The notes below the pieces were generated by a model. That model saw only the letters and a list, made by a program, of their open reading frames with translations. It made no database searches and was not told where the DNA came from. DNA of 64,000 nt from Pelodictyon phaeoclathratiforme BU-1 (GTDB lineage Bacteria; Bacteroidota; Chlorobiia; Chlorobiales; Chlorobiaceae), in the NCBI RefSeq assembly GCF_000020645.1, contig NC_011060.1:680501-744500 (forward strand), in the 5' to 3' direction. The stretch's first letter is position 1, and each line of letters starts with the position of its first letter. The translations under genes and the position numbers were made by a program. This document shows, one piece after another, positions 36,296 to 47,000 of this stretch.

Positions 36296-39200
36296 TTATT
36301 TAAGCTCATCAAAGGGGCGTGCTGCAAGATATTCGTAATGGGCCCAGCGAGCATCTACCTCTTTCTGGATTGCTGCGTAGTACTCTTTGGCAAGTACCGG
36401 ATTGCTCTTTTTGAGCATCCGGAAGCGGTTTTCCATATCAAGGAATTGGGCAACCGGTATCTTTGGCTTCTTCGAATCAAGTATCAGCGGATTTTTTCCT
36501 TCAAGCAAACGTTCCGGATTGTAGCGGTAGAGTATCCAGTGGCCGGAATCAACCGCAGCTTTCTGATTCTCAAGAGCGGTAGACATGTTGATACCGTGGG
36601 CGATACAGTGCGAATAGGCGATTATGATTGAAGGCCCGTTGTAGGCTTCGGCTTCAATGAACGCTTTCAGCGTCTGTTCATCCCTGGCTCCAAGGGCCAC
36701 TGATGCAACATAGGCATTTCCGTAACTCATCGAAATCAGGCCAAGATCTTTTTTCGTTACCGCCCTTCCTGCGGTTGCAAATTTCGCTACCGCAGCCTTC
36801 GGTGTTGCTTTTGACGCCTGTCCTCCCGTGTTTGAGTAGACTTCGGTATCAAGCACCAGAAGGTTGACATTTTTGTCACCAGCCGTTATGTGATCTACGC
36901 CGCCATAGCCAATATCATAGGCCCATCCATCGCCGCCGACGGCCCAGACACTCTTTTTGACAAGCATATCGGCTACCGAGAGCAGGTTCTTTGCATCAGA
37001 CGAATCCATCTGACGGAGTTTATCCTTGAGGATTGCAACCCGTTTTCTCTGTTCAAAAATTTCAGGCTCATTGATTTCACTGGCCTCAAGAAGTTCTGTC
37101 GTCAGCGTATCACCAATTTGTGAAGCGAGGCGCTGCAGAAGCTCACGAGCATATTCCCGCTGCTTGTCGATGGAGATCCTGAAACCAAGTGAAAATTCAG
37201 CGGTATCTTCAAAGAGCGAGTTGGACCATGTCGGGCCACGACCGTCCGAATTTTTGGTATAGGGGGTAGTGGGGAGGTTTCCACCGTAAATTGATGAACA
37301 TCCTGTTGCATTGCCAACCACCAGACGGTCACCGAATAATTGGGTCATCAGCTTGACGTAGGGGGTCTCACCGCAACCAGAGCAGGCTCCTGAAAATTCG
37401 AAGAGTGGCTCCTGAAGTTGCTGTTCCTTGACCAGTCGGGTGTTGATCTTGTTCCTGTCATATTCAGGAATATTAAGGTAGTAGTTCCAGTTGTCAACCT
37501 CGGTTTCACGAAGTGAGGATTGCTCATGCATGTTGAGCGCTTTTCTTCCAGGGTTGTTTTTATCCCTTCCAGGACAGACATGGATGCAGATTTCGCATCC
37601 CGTACAGTCTTCCGGGGCGATCTGGATGGTATATTTCATCCCTTCCCAGTTCGCGCCCTTTGCTTCAGTGGATTTAAAGGTACGTGGTGCATTATCGAGA
37701 TACTTCGGATCGTAGACCTTGGCGCGGATTGCAGCATGGGGACATACAATAGCACATTTTGCGCACTGAATACAGATGTCGGATTCCCAGACAGGAATTT
37801 CATCGGCAAGGTTGCGTTTCTCAAATTTTGAAGTTCCGGTCGGGTAGGTGCCATCCACAGGCAGCTCGCTGACAGCAATGTCGTCACCCTCGCCGGTAAT
37901 GATTTTCGCCAGAACATTACAGACAAAATCAGGCGCCTCTCCGACAATGGGCTGACGAAGCTCTTTTGTACTGTTGGCAACGGAGCCAATGGTAACCTGA
38001 TGCAGGTTCGAGAGCGTTTCATCAACAGCCTTTATATTCTGGTTGACAACATCGTCACCCTTTTTGCCATAGGTTGTTCTGATAGAATTCTTGATCTGCT
38101 CGATTGCCTCTTCGCGGGGCAGAACACCCGATATTGCAAAAAAGCAGGCCTGCATGATGGTGTTGATGCGCTGGCCCATCCCGCTTGCGTGTGCAACTTT
38201 ATAGGCATCAATGGTAAAGAGTTTTGCCTCTTTGCGGATCAGTTGTTCCTGAACGATTTTCGGCAACTTTTCCCACAACTCTTCGGCCGAGTAGTGGGTA
38301 TTCAGAAGCAGGGTGCCATTTTTCTTGAGATTTTTGACCACGTCAATCATTTCAAGGAAAATCCAGTGGTGACAGCCAATGAACTGGGCCTCGGTGATCA
38401 GGTAGGTTGAACGAATCTCCCTGGGGCCAAAGCGAAGATGTGATGTCGTAATTGAACCTGCTTTCTTTGAATCATAGACGAAATAGCCCTGGGCATAGTT
38501 CCCGGTATTTTCACCAATAATTTTAATGCTGTTTTTATTCGCGCCGACGGTACCATCTGACCCAAGGCCGTAGAAGAGCGCCCGGAACATCTCGTCAGGC
38601 TCGATCAGGAAGCTCCGGTCATAATCAAGACTGGTATGAGTTACATCATCGTTGATACCGACCGTGAAGTGGTTTTTCGGTTTTGCAGAAGCCATGTTGT
38701 CGAAGACAGCCTTGACCATTGCGGGTGTAAATTCCTTTGATGAGAGACCATATCGACCACCGGTAATGGCTGGAATGGTTTTCATCAATCCATTCTGTAC
38801 TCCTTCAAGCAGTGCATTGACGGTGTCAAGATAGAGTGGCTCTCCAGCGCTTCCGGGTTCCTTGACCCGATCCAGTACAGAAATTGACTTGACCGTGGCA
38901 GGAAACGCCTTGATGAAACGTTCGATATCGAAGGGACGGAAGAGACGGGCGTGGATGACACCGACTTTTTCACCCTGATTGTTGAGATATTCAGCGGTTT
39001 CCCTGGCGGTTTCGACTCCGGAACCCATCAGGACAATGACGCGTTCAGCATCAGTTGCACCGTAGTATTCATAGAGGTTATAGTGGCGACCAGTGAGCTC
39101 TCCGAATTTCGCCATCGCTTTTTCAGTGATTTCGGCGCACGCATTGTAATAGCTGTTGACCGTCTCTCTGCCCTGAAAATAGACATCGGGATTCTGGGAT

Positions 39201-39853
39201 GTGCCCCTGATAATTGGTGCATCAGGGCTCATGCGGCGGTTTCTGTGTGCTATGACGAGATCATCATTGATCATCTCTTTAATGATATCATCGGCAATGA
39301 TCTCTATTTTTGAGATTTCATGAGAGGTTCTGAATCCGTCAAAGAAATGAAGGAATGGAATTCTTGATTCAAGGGTTGCAGCAGCCGTAATGAGCGCCAT
39401 ATCCATGACCTCCTGAACGGAAGCTGATGCAAGCATGGCAAAGCCTGTTCCGCGAATTGACATGACGTCGCCATGGTCTCCAAAGATCGAGAGAGCCTGC
39501 GCGGCCAGCGAACGTGCCGAGACGTGAATGACGCACGAGGAGAGCTCACCGGCTATTTTATACATGTTGGGAATCATCAGCAGGAGCCCCTGTGACGCAG
39601 TAAAGGTGGTTGTTAGCGCACCGGTCTGCAGGGAGCCGTGAACCGCTGCCGCAGCGCCAGCTTCACTCTGTAACTCGTCAATTTTGGGGACAGTTCCCCA
39701 GATGTTGGTTTTTCCTTCGCTTGCCCATGCCTCCGAATATTCCCCCATCGGTGATGCTGGAGTGATCGGATAGATACAGATAACTTCACTGGTGCGGAAA
39801 GAGATATGAGCCAAAGCTTCATTTCCCTCCATTGTTTTATAAGTCCGGCTCAT
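36296..39853 (-). CDS. nifJ: Pyruvate:ferredoxin (flavodoxin) oxidoreductase
   Basis: In green sulfur bacteria it works as pyruvate synthase, joining acetyl-CoA and CO2 with reduced ferredoxin next to the reductive TCA cycle. The start at ATG 39853 (MSRTYKTMEGNEALAH) matches family starts; 75 upstream codons in frame are AT-rich and hydrophobic and rejected. The 1185-residue single chain has domains I-II (residues 1-400), the EKR region, two [4Fe-4S] sites (CIQCAKCAIVCP near 694 and CTGCEICIHVCPG near 751), a further cluster cysteine pair in SGACSGCGETPY near 826, and the TPP motif GDGWAYDIGYGG near 979. It stands alone between two strong regulatory gaps. Confidence 0.96.
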   Translation of the reverse strand: MSRTYKTMEGNEALAHISFRTSEVICIYPITPASPMGEYSEAWASEGKTNIWGTVPKIDELQSEAGAAAAVHGSLQTGALTTTFTASQGLLLMIPNMYKIAGELSSCVIHVSARSLAAQALSIFGDHGDVMSIRGTGFAMLASASVQEVMDMALITAAATLESRIPFLHFFDGFRTSHEISKIEIIADDIIKEMINDDLVIAHRNRRMSPDAPIIRGTSQNPDVYFQGRETVNSYYNACAEITEKAMAKFGELTGRHYNLYEYYGATDAERVIVLMGSGVETARETAEYLNNQGEKVGVIHARLFRPFDIERFIKAFPATVKSISVLDRVKEPGSAGEPLYLDTVNALLEGVQNGLMKTIPAITGGRYGLSSKEFTPAMVKAVFDNMASAKPKNHFTVGINDDVTHTSLDYDRSFLIEPDEMFRALFYGLGSDGTVGANKNSIKIIGENTGNYAQGYFVYDSKKAGSITTSHLRFGPREIRSTYLITEAQFIGCHHWIFLEMIDVVKNLKKNGTLLLNTHYSAEELWEKLPKIVQEQLIRKEAKLFTIDAYKVAHASGMGQRINTIMQACFFAISGVLPREEAIEQIKNSIRTTYGKKGDDVVNQNIKAVDETLSNLHQVTIGSVANSTKELRQPIVGEAPDFVCNVLAKIITGEGDDIAVSELPVDGTYPTGTSKFEKRNLADEIPVWESDICIQCAKCAIVCPHAAIRAKVYDPKYLDNAPRTFKSTEAKGANWEGMKYTIQIAPEDCTGCEICIHVCPGRDKNNPGRKALNMHEQSSLRETEVDNWNYYLNIPEYDRNKINTRLVKEQQLQEPLFEFSGACSGCGETPYVKLMTQLFGDRLVVGNATGCSSIYGGNLPTTPYTKNSDGRGPTWSNSLFEDTAEFSLGFRISIDKQREYARELLQRLASQIGDTLTTELLEASEINEPEIFEQRKRVAILKDKLRQMDSSDAKNLLSVADMLVKKSVWAVGGDGWAYDIGYGGVDHITAGDKNVNLLVLDTEVYSNTGGQASKATPKAAVAKFATAGRAVTKKDLGLISMSYGNAYVASVALGARDEQTLKAFIEAEAYNGPSIIIAYSHCIAHGINMSTALENQKAAVDSGHWILYRYNPERLLEGKNPLILDSKKPKIPVAQFLDMENRFRMLKKSNPVLAKEYYAAIQKEVDARWAHYEYLAARPFDELK

Positions 39854-40080
39854 ACTGTCAGTCACTTGAAATTTGTATTGATAAGGGTATGTGCAGATCA
39901 CCGATATGGAAAGTGAGAAGGAACTGCAAGCGTTATAATCGTAAGACAAGAAAAACAGAGAAAAAACCCACTTCTGGGTGGAAAGAAAGATATAAAAAAA
40001 AATGAATTTGATAAATTTAATTAGATTTCTGTTTGTTTTATGGTGAATCCGGCGGATGGGGAACAATCCCCCGAACAAGT

Positions 40081-40110
40081 TTGCACGGTTCTTTGCTATT
40101 TTTTTAATTA
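40081..40110 (+). promoter_or_regulatory. Possible promoter upstream of rlmB
   Basis: TTGCAC (40081-40086) and TAATTA (40105-40110) stand 18 bases apart, 18 bases before the rlmB start. The -10 is weak; only position supports it. Confidence 0.35.
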
Positions 40111-40128
40111 TAGAGTAAATGAGGTGTT

Positions 40129-40875
40129 ATGGACGCGGAACATTCCGAAAACATTGTCTATGGCAGGAATGCCGTACTTGAGCTTCTCCAGCAAAAGCCC
40201 GAAAGTATTGAGAAGATCTATTTTCAGTTTAACACCTCTCATCCAAAACTGAAGGAAATTGTTATTACCGCAAGGCGGCTGAAGCTGGTGAGCGGCAAAG
40301 CCCGGCTTGAAAAACTTTCCCTTATTGCCGGCACAACAAAGCACCAGGGAGTTTGTGCTCTTATCAGTTCGGTCACCTACTACTCGCTTGAAGAGGTGCT
40401 GGCAACTCCCCGCAATACCTTCCCGCTTCTTGTGGTACTGCAGGGGCTTGATGATCCCCACAACATCGGAGCCATAATAAGAACTGCTGAAGCTGTGGCT
40501 GCCGATGCAGTTGTGCTTGTTGAAGGAAAGGGCTCTCCTGTTAATGCTGTCGTTCACAAGGCCTCAGCCGGAGCGCTCTCTCATATGAGAATTTGCAAGG
40601 TAAAAAGCCTTGTGCGTGCCCTTGAACTTCTGCATCAATGCAATGTTCAGGTTCTTGCGGCTGATATGGAAGCAGAACTCAATTATACCGATGCCGACAT
40701 GAAAAAATCGACAGCCATTGTGCTTGGTATGGAAGGGAGCGGTATTGCACCTGAAGCGCTGCAATTCTGCGATCATGTTGTCCGCATTCCCATGGCAGGC
40801 TGCGTTGAATCCCTGAATGTCAGTGTGACGGCCGGTGTGCTGCTTTACGAAGCCATGAGGCAGCGGCTTGCATGA
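40129..40875 (+). CDS. rlmB: 23S rRNA (guanosine-2251 2'-O)-methyltransferase (TrmH/SPOUT family)
   Basis: Methylates the ribose of a 23S rRNA guanosine in the peptidyl-transferase region. The N-terminal substrate-binding domain (VYGRNAVLELLQ through HQGVCALI) is followed by the SPOUT knot: DPHNIGAIIRTAEA near residue 110, VLGMEGSGI near 203, and IPMAGCVESLNVSVTAGVLLYE near 220, which form the AdoMet knot and catalytic site. The 248-residue length and motif set are those of RlmB, although other TrmH-family rRNA methyltransferases look similar. A GAGG ribosome-binding site stands 4 bases before ATG 40129. gcvH follows 119 bases later. Confidence 0.88.
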   Translation: MDAEHSENIVYGRNAVLELLQQKPESIEKIYFQFNTSHPKLKEIVITARRLKLVSGKARLEKLSLIAGTTKHQGVCALISSVTYYSLEEVLATPRNTFPLLVVLQGLDDPHNIGAIIRTAEAVAADAVVLVEGKGSPVNAVVHKASAGALSHMRICKVKSLVRALELLHQCNVQVLAADMEAELNYTDADMKKSTAIVLGMEGSGIAPEALQFCDHVVRIPMAGCVESLNVSVTAGVLLYEAMRQRLA

Positions 40876-40994
40876 GCGAACCGCTTTTAACCGGCTGATT
40901 TGACGGGATTGCAAAAAAATATTACCTTGTCTTGCACAAAGACGAACCCTTATTTTGGGTTGGACACTCCATCAACATACTTTTTCTCCTCGCC

Positions 40995-41378
40995 ATGACT
41001 ATTCCCGAAGATCTCCGTTATACCAAAGACCATGAATGGATTAAACTGCTCGAAGATGGCAGCACCGCACTGGTCGGCATTACTGACTTTGCCCAGCACG
41101 AACTTGGGGATATTGTTTTTGTTGAATTGAAATCTGCCGGAACAGTGCTGAAACAGCATGAGGTCTTTGGTACAGTCGAGGCGGTAAAAACCGTTGCCGA
41201 TCTTTTTGCTCCGGTTGCCGGTGAACTGCTTGAGCTGAATGCTCTGCTTGACAGCGCTGAAATTGTCAATCAGGATCCATACAACGATGGCTGGCTGGTC
41301 AAGATGAAGGTTGCCAGTCCGGAAGCAGTTCATGCACTGCTTGATGCTGAGGCTTACCGTCAGCTCACAGGGGAGTAA
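40995..41378 (+). CDS. gcvH: Glycine cleavage system H protein
   Basis: Carries the aminomethyl group on a lipoyl-lysine between the P, T and L proteins of the glycine cleavage system. The start at ATG 40995 (MTIPEDLRYTKDHEW) is the usual family start; 21 upstream codons in frame do not fit. The lipoylated lysine is in GTVEAVKTVADLFAP near residue 65. The C-terminal NDGWLVKMKV segment is also conserved. It is only 3 bases from gcvPA. 127 residues. Confidence 0.95.
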   Translation: MTIPEDLRYTKDHEWIKLLEDGSTALVGITDFAQHELGDIVFVELKSAGTVLKQHEVFGTVEAVKTVADLFAPVAGELLELNALLDSAEIVNQDPYNDGWLVKMKVASPEAVHALLDAEAYRQLTGE

Positions 41379-41381
41379 CCA

Positions 41382-42722
41382 ATGCCATTTATTGTCAATA
41401 CTGCCAGCGAAAGGGATGAGATGCTCAAGGCAATCGGGGTCAGCTCCTTTGATGATCTGCTTGTTGCTATTCCTGAAGAGATACGACTGAAGAGAGCTCT
41501 CGATCTTTTTCCGGCTTCAGATGAACCCCAGGTTCGAAAACTGCTGGAGGGCCTTGCTTCTGCTAACAAGAGTACGGCTGATTATGTCAGTTTCCTTGGA
41601 GGAGGGGCTTATGATCACTTCATCCCCGCAGCCATCAAGACCATTACCTCCCGCAGCGAGTTTTATACGGCATATACGCCATACCAGGCTGAGGTCTCCC
41701 AAGGCACCCTGCAGGCAATTTACGAATACCAGAGCCTTGTCTGCCGTCTCTATGAGATGGATGTTGCCAATGCCTCCATGTATGACGGGGCGACGGCCTT
41801 GGCTGAAGCAGTCTTGATGGCCATGAACGTTACGGGTCGCAGCAAGGTTGTTGTGGCTGGTAAGCTGCACCCGTACAACAGCTCTGTTCTGAAAACCTAT
41901 CTTGAAGCAGCCGGTCACCATGCAGTTATACAGAACACTCTTGAAGAGGGTGTTGGCAGCATTGATGCACTGAAAGAGCTTGTCGGTGCCTCGGTTGCTG
42001 CCGTGGTTGTGCAGCAGCCCAACTTTTATGGCTCTCTTGAAGATGTTGAAGCGATCGGGGCCATTGCCCATGAAAACGGGGCGCTTTTTGTTGTCTCCGC
42101 CGATCCGCTTTCACTTGGCATGCTTGCAGCTCCCGGAAGTTACGGGGCAGATATTGCCGTCGGTGAGGGCCAGCCCCTTGGTACGCCTCAGAGTTTTGGA
42201 GGCCCATACCTTGGCATTTTTACCGTGAAGCAGCAACTTGTCCGCAAAATTCCCGGTCGTCTGGTCGGTATGACCAAAGACAGGGATGGAGAAGATGGCT
42301 TTATTCTTACCCTTCAGACCCGCGAGCAGCACATCCGGCGTGAAAAGGCCACGTCAAACATCTGCAGCAACCAGGCGCTCAATGCCCTTCAGGCGGCCAT
42401 CTATCTTTCACTGCTTGGAAAAGAGGGGTTGCAGCAGGTTGCCACACAATCAGCACAGAAGGCCCACTATCTGGCAGGAAAAATAGCTGCGATTCCTGGA
42501 TTTTCCCTGAAATACAAGGCGCCATTTTTCCGGGAGTTTGTTGTTGAAACACCAATTCCTGCAGCCGCAGTAATTGAACGGATGCTTGAGCACAAGCTCT
42601 TTGCAGGCCACGACCTTGCTGTTCACGGAGAAACTGGATTGCTTGTTGCTGTTACGGAGAAAAGGACAAAAGCGGAGCTTGATAGTTTTGTTGACAAGCT
42701 TGAGGGGATTACTGGAATATAG
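41382..42722 (+). CDS. gcvPA: Glycine dehydrogenase (decarboxylating) subunit 1
   Basis: One half of the split P protein, which decarboxylates glycine with pyridoxal phosphate and passes the aminomethyl group to GcvH. The N-terminus ([20 protein letters not shown]) and the conserved [29 protein letters not shown] and [11 protein letters not shown] motifs (residues 65-135) mark subunit 1. The phosphate-contacting [15 protein letters not shown] loop is at about 265. It carries no PLP-lysine itself; that is in subunit 2, which is not in this window. 446 residues, typical. Confidence 0.95.
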
Positions 42723-42748
42723 GAGGGTATGGGACTCAGGGGACTTAT

Positions 42749-42788
42749 AAGCTTTTCAGCTACCGAGTTGTCGGTAGCTGAAAAGCTT
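42749..42788. terminator. Bidirectional terminator between gcvPA and dapA
   Basis: AAGCTTTTCAGCTACCGA (42749-42766) pairs perfectly with 42771-42788 around a GTTG loop. Outer bases GGGACTCA (42731-42738) also have a distant match TGAGTCCC (42807-42814), part of the dapA stop region. No long T tail is present on either side. Confidence 0.75.
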
Positions 42789-42801
42789 GAAGTTGGTGTT
42801 G

Positions 42802-43692
42802 TTATATGAGTCCCAGTGACTCCAGTTCCTGGTCGATAAGCAGCTTGTTCTCTGCTGATAGTGGTACCAGGGGCAGCCGATAGTTCTCCTCAATCATCCC
42901 CATTCGTGACAGGGCGTATTTGACGGGTACAGGATTGCTCTCAATAAAATTAAGTTTCAACAACTTGCGATAACGGCGGTTTATCCTCCGTGCCTCCTCA
43001 AGATCGCCCAGCCTGGCAGCTTCGACCAGTTGCTTGATCTGTGAGGGAATCTGGTTTGCCGCAACCGAGATTACCCCATCCCCACCCATGGCCATAAAGG
43101 GCAGAATCAACGAATCCTCACCGGTGAGTACAGAAAAATGGTCTGGACGCTCCTCAAGAAGTTCCGAAATCTGGCTCATATTCTCGGTAGCCTCTTTGAC
43201 AGCCGCAATATTTTCAAAATCTCTTGCAAGCCGCAGAATGGTTGAAGCCGCAACATTGCATCCTGTTCTTCCCGGAACATTGTAGATGATAATTGGCACC
43301 GTGACGGCCTCGGCAATATGGCGGTAATGCTGATAGATTCCCTCCTGCGAAGGCTTGTTGTAATACGGAGCCACGGAAAGAAGGAGTGATGCACCCGCTT
43401 TTACCGCGTTCTTTGCAAGGGCTACGGCGTGTGGGGTAGAGTTCGTGCCAGCGCCTGCTGCCACCAGGGCTTTCCCGTCCACCTCATCCTTTACAATGCG
43501 GATAATGTCAAACTGTTCATCTTCGGAAAGAGTTGGCGACTCACCCGTCGTGCCGCAGGGGATGATGATATCGGTTCCTGCTGCGATCTGAAACTGTACC
43601 AGTCTCCTTAATGCATCGGTATCAACCGTCATATCCTTTTTGAACGGGGTTACCAGCGCAACGGCAGATCCTGAAAGGTATCGTGTGGACAT
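42802..43692 (-). CDS. dapA: 4-hydroxy-tetrahydrodipicolinate synthase
   Basis: Condenses pyruvate with aspartate semialdehyde in lysine and diaminopimelate synthesis. The 296-residue TIM barrel shows GTTGESPTLSEDE near residue 45, the catalytic tyrosine in IIYNVPGRTGCN near 135, and the Schiff-base lysine in IAAVKEATENM near 165. The conserved GGDGVISVAAN follows near 207. It is convergent with gcvPA and stands alone. No lysine-responsive riboswitch is seen upstream. Confidence 0.95.
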   Translation of the reverse strand: MSTRYLSGSAVALVTPFKKDMTVDTDALRRLVQFQIAAGTDIIIPCGTTGESPTLSEDEQFDIIRIVKDEVDGKALVAAGAGTNSTPHAVALAKNAVKAGASLLLSVAPYYNKPSQEGIYQHYRHIAEAVTVPIIIYNVPGRTGCNVAASTILRLARDFENIAAVKEATENMSQISELLEERPDHFSVLTGEDSLILPFMAMGGDGVISVAANQIPSQIKQLVEAARLGDLEEARRINRRYRKLLKLNFIESNPVPVKYALSRMGMIEENYRLPLVPLSAENKLLIDQELESLGLI

Positions 43693-44084
43693 ACTATTTT
43701 CTCTAAACTTTACAAATTCAACTGAAAACTCTCTTTTATGTTCCTCTGTTTTTTTTGTCAGGAAGATCAGGAATATACAGAGAAAGGTAATTTGTAAAAC
43801 GGAATTTATCGCAAAACCCCTTAATTGTCAGCAAGCGCAGGCTAAATCAGCAGCAACTTGTCCCAAATGCCCACACATCCAGTTCTCTTCCGTACCATAA
43901 CCCAAGTCACCCAAACAGCTTTTCTCCTTTAATCCCGGCAGAGGTTACGACTCACCTGGTGTTGAAAAATACGGTTCAACGTTTAATGTGATTATTTTGG
44001 GGTTGTTATTTTTTCGTGCATAACTTGAATGAATTTATACTTACTTAAGCGTATTAAAGAGAACCGGGCATCAATAATCGATTT
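43693..44084. other. Intergenic region between dapA and the hybrid kinase
   Basis: This 392-base divergent stretch is AT-rich and should hold promoters for both genes. I found no reading frame with protein-like content, no tRNA cloverleaf and no strong hairpin. Confidence 0.45.
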
Positions 44085-47000
44085 ATGGATATGATGGTGG
44101 AACACGTGCGAGAACAGGAAGAGGAATATCTGCAGATGAAGGCTTTGCTGGAGGAAAAAGATGCGAAGCTGGCTGAATATGAAAAACAGGTTGAAACGCT
44201 GGGGCTGGTCATTGCCGGTACCAATGCTGGTTCCTGGGACTGGGATATCAGTTCGGGAGCAGTTGCCATAAACAACCGCTGGGCGGAAATCGCAGGTTAT
44301 ACGAAAGAGGAACTCGAACCGGTCACGATTGAAACATGGATGAAGTTTTGTGACCCTGACGATCTGAAGCGCTCAACACTCTTGCTCGAGAGGCATTTCA
44401 GCGGGGAGTCTGATTTCTATGAAATCGAACTCAGAATGCGGCATAAGAATGGTGATTGGGTATGGGTGCTCGACAGGGGTATTGTTTTCGAGCGTGACCG
44501 GACGGGAAATCCGGTTCGAATGGTAGGTACCCATCAGGATATAACCAAGAGAAAGCATGCCGAGGAAAGGCTTCTCAAGGAACGAAATATGTTCATGGGG
44601 GGGCCGGTTTCGGTATTTCGCCTGAAAAACAGTCCCGGTTGGCCTATAGTCGATGTAACGAAGAATTTTGGAATATTGCCTGGTTACCTGCCAGCCGAGT
44701 TGATTGGCAATGTTGTCGGCTACACAGAGCTTATTCATCCGGACGACAGAACACGGGTTTTGGGGGAAGTTGAAGCGTTCGCCGCAGACAACAGCCGGGA
44801 ATCGTTCGAGATGGAGTATCGGCTGCAGGGGAAAGATGGTTCCGAAATCGAGGTCTATGATTTCAGGTTCATCCATCGCGATGAAAACGGTGCGGTCTCC
44901 CATTACGACTCATTTATCCTTGATGCGGCTTCTCATGGTGGCATTGAGCCATCCCTCTCATACAATCGAAGGTTCGAGCGTCTCGTTGCCACCCTGGCCA
45001 ACCAGTTTATCAACCTTCCTGCCCACAGGATCGACGAGATGGTCAATCTTGCCCTCGAAAATATCGGAAAGTTCGTACAGGCAGACCGGAGTTATATCTT
45101 TGAGTACTACGACAACCATCGCTTGATGGACAATACCCATGAGTGGTGCGCCGAGGGTATCGAGCCGCAGATCCAGATCCTGCAGCATCTGCCAACCGAT
45201 CTGTTTGCATGGCTGACTGAAAAGATCAACATGAATGAGGCAATTATCGTACCGAGAGTATCGGAGCTGCCGGAGGAAGCTGCGGCGGAAATGGAGATCC
45301 TCGAACAGCAGGATATCCGATCGCTCATCATCATTCCCCTCGCGTCCGGTAATCTTCCGTTTGGCTATATCGGTTTCGATGCGGTTACCCAAGAGCGCCA
45401 CTGGCCACAGGAAACCGTTTCGGTGCTTAAGCTCGCTGGAGGAATCATCGCCAACGCCCTTCAGAGGAAGCAAGCTGAACGCATGATCCAGTGTGAACTC
45501 GATCTTGCCCTGAAATTGAGCGCATCGGCCTCATTCGAGGAGACTTTGAAAATTTGTCTGCAGAGTGCGCTTGAAATTTCAGGCATGGATTGTGGAGGGA
45601 TCTACCTCGTAAACGAAGCCGATAAAAGCCTGAGTCTTGTCTATTCTGAAGGGCTTTCGGAATCGTTTGTCAGTAAAACAAATCATTACAGCGGAGATTG
45701 CACCCAGCAGCACATCGTCTTCCAGGGTATACCACTCTACAGTCGTTATACGGAAATCGAACTCACTACCGATCTACCAAGTCTGGATGACGATCTGAAA
45801 GCAATCGCGGTTGTTCCAGTCATGAGCAAGAATGTTGTTGTAGCATGTCTGAATGTTGCATCCCATTCGCTTAACCAGGTACCGGAATTTTCACGCAAGG
45901 CGCTTGAGACTGTGGCTTCCCGGATTGGCGCAGCTATTATTCAGGCAAAACATGAGGAAAAGATCAACGCAGCGAACAGGAACCTGGATGCACTATTCAA
46001 CACGATCGACGACATGCTTTTCATCGTCGGAGCTGATGAGATGGTCAAACACACGAACTCTGCCGTGCTCTCCCGCCTCGGCTATACACAGGAAGAGGCA
46101 TATCGAATGCATGTGCTTGACTTTCATCCTCCGGCACAGCGGGAAGAGGCCAGAAGAAATATCGAAGGAATGCTTGCCGGCACTGAACATGTCTGTCTTG
46201 TTCCCCTTATGACGAAAACAGCTTCCCTGATCCCTGTGGAAACGATTGCGACCCATGGGAGCTGGGACGACCAACCTGTGATTTTCGGCATTTCGAGGGA
46301 TATTACTGAGCGCATAAAACATGAATCGACCGTCAAGGAAAGTGAAAGAAGGTTCAGAGAGCTCATAGAATTTCTTCCTCTTCCGGCTATTGAGGCTGAC
46401 CTGGATGGCGTGATCACCTACTGCAACAGGCAAGGGTTGCTCTTTTTCGGATATGATGCGGGGGAAATGCAGAACAATTCGGTATACACCCTGGTTAACC
46501 CCTCTGATTTGAGCTATTTGAAAAGTGTGCTGCACGCCATCACCCTTGAAGGTAAAAGGGTAAGTGTCGAGATGACCGGGCTCAGGAAGGATGGAACTGA
46601 ATTTCAGGCGATGCTTTACGGTGCACCGGTGTTCACAGGAGGTGTGATCACTGGCGGGCGAGGGGTTGTTGTAGACCTTACGGAAATGAAAAAAAACGAG
46701 GCGGCGCTTGCGGCATATACCCTGCAGTCGAGGTTGCGTGAAGAGTTAAGCTCCATTATCGATAATATTCCTGGTGTCGTTTACCGACTCTCCGGTGACG
46801 GGAGCATCAAGTATTTCAGCGGTTCGATCCATTCTGTTGCAAACGGACTTTTCCCTCAAATGAATGGAAAGAATTATGAAGCAATGAGCCCCATTCATCC
46901 CGATGACCGCGAAAAAGTTGAGCAGTCCAACAGAGAGCTCATGAGTAAAAAAAATTCCCTGATCATCGTCTATCGGGTCATGGATGAAAATGGTTCAGTC

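Noticed and set aside
39854..40078. 75-codon in-frame extension of nifJ
   Set aside because: AT-rich and hydrophobic with no homology; the family begins at MSRTYKTMEGNEA.
42723..42748. Extra outer pairing around the gcvPA/dapA terminator
   Set aside because: The 8-base match to the dapA stop region is separated by long unpaired arms and is likely chance.
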